Origin: Candidatus Obscuribacter sp.
Lineage (GTDB): Bacteria > Cyanobacteriota > Vampirovibrionia > Obscuribacterales > Obscuribacteraceae
DNA: 64,000 bases
Direction of reading: 5' to 3'
NCBI GenBank assembly: GCA_016712465.1
Contig: JADJQZ010000001.1
Coordinates: forward strand, 1,860,001 to 1,924,000
How positions within the stretch are numbered: the stretch's first letter is position 1; every line of letters starts with the position of its first letter. Below the pieces are notes generated by a model, which saw only the letters and a program-made list of their open reading frames with translations, did not search any database and was not told the origin of the DNA. Positions 59,795 to 64,000 of this stretch are shown piece by piece. A program made the translations under genes and the position numbers.

Positions 59795-62700
59795 TCAGAT
59801 AGCTGAACTATTCTTTGATTGGTTTGCTTTATATAGGTAGTCGCGCAATTCCCTTCTGATGTCTTCATCTAATGATGATGAAGTCGCACTTTCAGTTTCA
59901 AGTGCTAGGAGTGCAAGGCGTGGAGCACCTTTTGTCGGACCTTCCAGAATCGACTTGATGTGCGGAACATTCATCGCTGGGTTACTGAGCGTAAATCGGC
60001 TCTGAGTAATGATGCGGTGCCAGATTGACGATACGCACTCGGCTAAACTGTTTTCTATGCTCTGTTTGAACTCAGACTCAACAAGCCATCCCCACAGATA
60101 ATAGGTCAAACCTAGAGCCATGCCGGCGCTAATCCGCTCTTTTGCCTCTCGCAAGTTTGCGACGCATGTTGCACCTATTGCTAAGAAGTCGTGCGGTTGG
60201 AATATTCTCACTTCTCCAAGAGATTTCAAAAATGCCGTAAATTCTGTTCCTAGAGAAAACGATAGTTCCATTGCTTTTAGAAGCTCATCTATCCGTGGCT
60301 CTTTGTCGCAGGAAATTGCCTGCAGAGCAAAAGCGATGGTTGCATTTTTGAGATGCAACAAACATCGCTCGCTATCGCTCCAGTGCTTTGGCTCAATAGG
60401 CACGATTGGTACTGTCACAGGCGTGATCGCGACAGGCATAGAGTCATCCTTTGGTCTTGGTAATGCGCTGAGAGTTAAAAACTCCGGAAGAAGGCGCAAA
60501 AACTCGCTAACGTCTACATTTTTAATTGCTCTAGAAATCAGCGAACTAGACAAAAGTACTTCAAAACCCTGATATCCACTCCCCCTTACTGCTAGGCGTC
60601 CTTTGAGTTCAGACAAAGCTCCAGCGTCAACACCAAGCATGGCTTCCATATTTGCCAGCTGATACCATAGCATCAGTGGTTGTGGTATGTTTCTTTTGAG
60701 TATATCTGGGTGTGGATTTGGATTGCTGCATATTCCAGCTTTCCAACCTCGATTGCTTATGCCCTGTTGGACCGTCTCAAACATCCAAGCACTGAATCCG
60801 CCAAGAATAATGAGGCAGAACTTTTCCGAATCGGTGGGTTCCGGGCCAATACTTTCAGCTTTGATAATGGCTCTTTTGAGAAGATCTAGACAGCCTTCGT
60901 AATCTGATTGCAAAAGAGCAACGTAAGCAGCATCGGCTAACAAACCGGCTGCCAATGGAATCAAATGTTGGCTCACTTGATTGGCAGCAATAGACGCAGC
61001 CTCGCAAAAATATCTGCGAGATTCGCTCAATTTTTCAGTCTCGGCCGCACTACGGCCAGCATCTCGAAGGCTGTAAAGAAAGTCGACCGCATCAGAGGAA
61101 TTTCCGCTGATGATTTTCGGAAGAGTCTCTAGCGCCTCTTCATGCCGGCCTTGATGGACGAGAACCACTTGGCGACGCCTCAACAGTTGATGATTGTCTC
61201 CCAATGTTTTTATCGCGTCATCCAATAGAACAATTGCTTTATCAGAATCGCTTGCGTATTCGTCCAACAAAACTGCTTGTGCGCAAATGCAATCAATTTG
61301 AAGGTTCTTTTCGCCCCATGATTCTGCTATCTCAGCTAATCCTTTGTATTTGTCTGAGAGCCACACGCCATTTAATTCTTCGACTTTCGCTTGATTGACC
61401 CAGGCATTGTCGATAGTGAGTCTTCTGGCTCTAACATCTGCGTTCAATGCCGACAAAAAATAGTCTCGTTTCTCTACATCCAGCTCATCTAAAATGTGCA
61501 TGAGGTCCGACAGCGATTCAACGTTGGGCAAGCTGCTTGCTTGACAGACAAACAAAAATTTATCGACAGTCCAGTCCTGTGGGCTGTCTTTGCCAATCTC
61601 TGCAAACGCCTTCCCTTGTTCGCCCATGACCCTCAGTAGCTGCGGAAACTCCATGATAAGTGGTAGCCATTTTTTTGGGCTCAATCCAATACCTTGACGT
61701 GTAAAAATTTTGAATAGGCACATTACGAGTAAGCCCGCCGAAATTCGTTTGTCTGTTATTTGCCTGCATTCTTCAATCATTCGGTCAAAGATTGCAAAAA
61801 ATCTTTCAGGCTCGGTTTCAAGCGCAACGAAACATTGCGTGATGCGCAGCATCGCCGCTACATAGTTGTCGTCTTTAAATAGCGGTTCGTGAGTCGGCAA
61901 AGCCGTAAAAAAGATTGATACTTCTCTGGCCAACAGTTTAAATTCGTTTCTGTCGCGTATTGCTGATAGCTGAATTGCCTCAGCAATCCAGAGCAACGCT
62001 GGTTTCACCTTTTCTATGAATGCGTTTATAAGTAGCTGACATAAATGCTCGGCCGGAAAAGGATGGCGCTGCATGAGATCTTTTACAATGGCTTTGCGAA
62101 TTATAGATTGCTGATTGCCAGCAAAAACAGTACTCCCAAGGTTGCTAATTAATGGAGAAAGAGAATATTTGTTTTCCCCTCGACATTCAACCCAAGGCCC
62201 GATGAGAATATTGAACGCTTCTCCGGAACGTTTTATCGCCTCGTTTGCCTCGCCAACAGACATGGCTAACTGTTTGTCAAACCCATTCATCAAAAACGAC
62301 AATCGATAAAGAAGTTCAAGCGCGTTTTCTGGGAGTAATTTTGACAACTGAACACTGACAGCTTCTATTTCTGCCTGCATCTCTTTCGAGGCAAAAAGTG
62401 GAGCCACATCCTTAAGGCACTCGGAATCTGCCCAGTTGTTGGTCCGGAGGCTGACTATGCGTACGTCAACTATACGCGGGTGTCCACCACTGCTGAAATG
62501 ATGTACTATTTCCGTCCACTTTTCAGGATCACCTCCAGCCTTTGCGATTAACTCTCCGACGTCGTCTTCTGATAGATAGGGTAGTTCCTCTAGAGCAATA
62601 GAATCTTCACCAAGACGCGAAACGACACTGGGCGGCGGGACTCTTGATGTGGTAACCACCATCGTGGCGTCTTGCAGCTGGGCTTCCATTTTTAGCTGAG

Positions 62701-63859
62701 CGAGATTTAGAAGAGTGGCTTGAGCGTTATCGACTGGAAAATCATCAACAATCACACCTCGTGTTAGGCCTCCAGCTAAATATTGTGCTGCTATAGCTAG
62801 ACGATATTTGACTTCTTGCACACTGCAGTTGCGCAGGTCCACAAATATCCAAGACTCTTTCGTGTGCTTGCCAAGCATCAACGACAATGTTGTTTTACCA
62901 AGACCGCTGCTGCCGTGCAGCCACAAAACCCCTTTGGTTGCAGCCAAAGTTGCCATTTTCGCTACAAGCTCAATTCTTGAGGCAACACGAGGTGGAAGAG
63001 GCATCCGGCAAACCTCTGTAATCGCTCCAGCATGCGCATTGATTGCAAGTTGACCCAAAGTAGTTGTTTGTGGTCGTGAGAAATTGTCTGCTACGGCTCG
63101 CGGTACTGATACATGGGTGGCATCTTCAAAGGCTTGAAGCAAATCAGCTCTGGTGACTGCACGTATGCTTTTCTTGAGGATGACATTTCTTAGCTCGCCA
63201 AGCAGTATGTCACGGGTACGCACAGACTCCGAGGCAAGTAGACCGTAACGATCACCCAAATAAACTAGACTTTCATTTGTTAACTGAATCATCGTTTCGA
63301 GGTCACCGCTTGCATAGAGCCACTTAATCGGTCTAATTAAACGATTCCTGAGCTCCTCGTCGGAAGCCTGTAGAATAAAGGCCTTGAGGCTATCTGATAG
63401 TGCAAGCGTCAAGAGGAAATCTCGCAAAGGCTTAACATCAGTGCCTTCACGTGCAACAGTTCGCCAGTGCTCAAGACCTGGTTTATTGTCTGCAAAAACA
63501 ATATTCGCTTCTTTACCCGCTTCGGCAGTCGTGAGTAACGTCGAGACAACCTGCAACTCTGGATTGGCTTCGAGGAGTCTCCAATGTGACTCCAGGAGTG
63601 CACGCGCGGCTTCCGACCGTAAGGTGATATTGCTTGCTAGATCCTTAACCTGCGTTTGCTCAAGCTGGGCTTCAGTTAGCACTGCATGATCTTCTGCGAT
63701 TTCTAGATATAGCGAAGCGTGTTCAGGCAGCTTTAACCAAGCGTGAAGCGCCTGGTTAAGTTGATATTCATAACCACGCCAAGTATCCACCGCCTGACGT
63801 TTCAGGTCCGTCGCCGACACATTAAATGGTAGCGACTCAATATGATCAGATGCCGACAA
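59795..63859 (-). CDS. STAND NTPase with putative Cap4-like nuclease domain (Avs-like defence protein)
   Basis: The 1354-residue protein starts with TTG (an upstream in-frame stop lies at 63884). Residues about 19-150 (ATDLKRQAVDTWRGYEYQLN, then LYLEIAEDHAV and EQTQVKD) look like Cap4/DUF4297 nucleases, with E53 and the Q70-x-K72 motif as the presumed metal site. A STAND NTPase follows, with Walker A GSSGLGKTT (316-324) and Walker B GVIVDDFP (368-375). The long C-terminal half is helical and TPR-like, fit for sensing a target. This order matches Avs anti-phage proteins. Codon use seems more AT-rich than in the neighbours, suggesting transfer. Confidence 0.75.
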   Translation of the reverse strand: MSASDHIESLPFNVSATDLKRQAVDTWRGYEYQLNQALHAWLKLPEHASLYLEIAEDHAVLTEAQLEQTQVKDLASNITLRSEAARALLESHWRLLEANPELQVVSTLLTTAEAGKEANIVFADNKPGLEHWRTVAREGTDVKPLRDFLLTLALSDSLKAFILQASDEELRNRLIRPIKWLYASGDLETMIQLTNESLVYLGDRYGLLASESVRTRDILLGELRNVILKKSIRAVTRADLLQAFEDATHVSVPRAVADNFSRPQTTTLGQLAINAHAGAITEVCRMPLPPRVASRIELVAKMATLAATKGVLWLHGSSGLGKTTLSLMLGKHTKESWIFVDLRNCSVQEVKYRLAIAAQYLAGGLTRGVIVDDFPVDNAQATLLNLAQLKMEAQLQDATMVVTTSRVPPPSVVSRLGEDSIALEELPYLSEDDVGELIAKAGGDPEKWTEIVHHFSSGGHPRIVDVRIVSLRTNNWADSECLKDVAPLFASKEMQAEIEAVSVQLSKLLPENALELLYRLSFLMNGFDKQLAMSVGEANEAIKRSGEAFNILIGPWVECRGENKYSLSPLISNLGSTVFAGNQQSIIRKAIVKDLMQRHPFPAEHLCQLLINAFIEKVKPALLWIAEAIQLSAIRDRNEFKLLAREVSIFFTALPTHEPLFKDDNYVAAMLRITQCFVALETEPERFFAIFDRMIEECRQITDKRISAGLLVMCLFKIFTRQGIGLSPKKWLPLIMEFPQLLRVMGEQGKAFAEIGKDSPQDWTVDKFLFVCQASSLPNVESLSDLMHILDELDVEKRDYFLSALNADVRARRLTIDNAWVNQAKVEELNGVWLSDKYKGLAEIAESWGEKNLQIDCICAQAVLLDEYASDSDKAIVLLDDAIKTLGDNHQLLRRRQVVLVHQGRHEEALETLPKIISGNSSDAVDFLYSLRDAGRSAAETEKLSESRRYFCEAASIAANQVSQHLIPLAAGLLADAAYVALLQSDYEGCLDLLKRAIIKAESIGPEPTDSEKFCLIILGGFSAWMFETVQQGISNRGWKAGICSNPNPHPDILKRNIPQPLMLWYQLANMEAMLGVDAGALSELKGRLAVRGSGYQGFEVLLSSSLISRAIKNVDVSEFLRLLPEFLTLSALPRPKDDSMPVAITPVTVPIVPIEPKHWSDSERCLLHLKNATIAFALQAISCDKEPRIDELLKAMELSFSLGTEFTAFLKSLGEVRIFQPHDFLAIGATCVANLREAKERISAGMALGLTYYLWGWLVESEFKQSIENSLAECVSSIWHRIITQSRFTLSNPAMNVPHIKSILEGPTKGAPRLALLALETESATSSSLDEDIRRELRDYLYKANQSKNSSAI

Positions 63860-64000
63860 TTGCTGCAGCCCTGCCTGCCTGGATTACAATAACATTTTAC
63901 CATGGTTGGTTAGATTGCAAAGTTTGGTGAATTGTATTGGAATTTTCTGGTACCTACCTGAAGATGACATCGGAATACCAAATTTCAAACTTGCCGAGTG
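63860..64000. other. Upstream region of the STAND gene, window edge
   Basis: The sequence is AT-rich and must contain the promoter of the leftward STAND gene. A rightward frame opens at ATG 63964 (MTSEYQISNLPS) and runs to the window end, but it has no ribosome site and is too short to call. Confidence 0.35.

Noticed and set aside
63964..64000. Start of a rightward gene at the window edge
   Set aside because: Only 12 codons are visible and there is no ribosome site.

Overview
The window is moderately GC-rich, densely coding bacterial chromosome with housekeeping genes (ruvA, dnaE, purB, rsmG, aroA/B/C, speD, malQ, sbcC, a tRNA-Pro). These are mixed with many secreted or membrane proteins of unknown function, three Ser/Thr protein kinases, leucine-rich and TPR repeat proteins, a TadE-like pseudopilin and a proteasome-like Ntn hydrolase. 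GTG and TTG starts are common. No photosynthesis, rRNA or ribosomal protein genes are present to fix the taxonomy. The overall flavour (large kinases with membrane N-termini, secreted TPR proteins, Spy/ECF cassette) reminds me of non-photosynthetic cyanobacterial relatives (Vampirovibrionia/Obscuribacterales), but this is an impression, not a proof.

Layout. 1-11 kb: a secreted LolA-like protein, a REC plus degenerate GGDEF regulator, tRNA-Pro(CGG), ruvA with a membrane protein, then a leftward gene set of two large membrane-anchored kinases, a secreted TPR protein and a TraB/GumN protein. 11.4-15.4 kb: an accessory island with a tandem duplication of a secreted TPR gene followed by remnants that look like polymorphic-toxin tails and immunity genes, including a GHH-type nuclease tail broken by a stop codon. 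15.7-24.6 kb: dnaE, mscL with a zinc-ribbon-like tail, speD with a long leader, an LRR protein, a threonine-dehydratase-like enzyme coupled to a low-complexity secreted protein, and a micro membrane protein. 24.6-31.3 kb: a Spy-like sensor / ECF sigma / anti-sigma / membrane protein operon and the shikimate genes aroC-aroB facing aroA.

31.3-46.6 kb: a secreted TIM-barrel-like protein with a kinase-LRR receptor, the proteasome-like protein, a matrixin-like protease next to an AbiTii-like protein, a reduced multicopper oxidase with a double UspA protein, purB, malQ and rsmG. 46.8-59.3 kb: a very acidic scaffold-like protein with a J-like domain, a response regulator, a membrane-fused spermidine-synthase-like protein, sbcC, a Phd/YefM-VapC toxin-antitoxin pair with a recognisable operator, a GH-like secreted protein and a TadE-like protein. 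59.8-63.9 kb: a 1354-residue STAND NTPase with a putative N-terminal Cap4-like nuclease domain, the strongest candidate for an anti-phage defence system here.

All calls come from reading the sequence by eye. No database search was run, so family names are recognition by motif and domain order.
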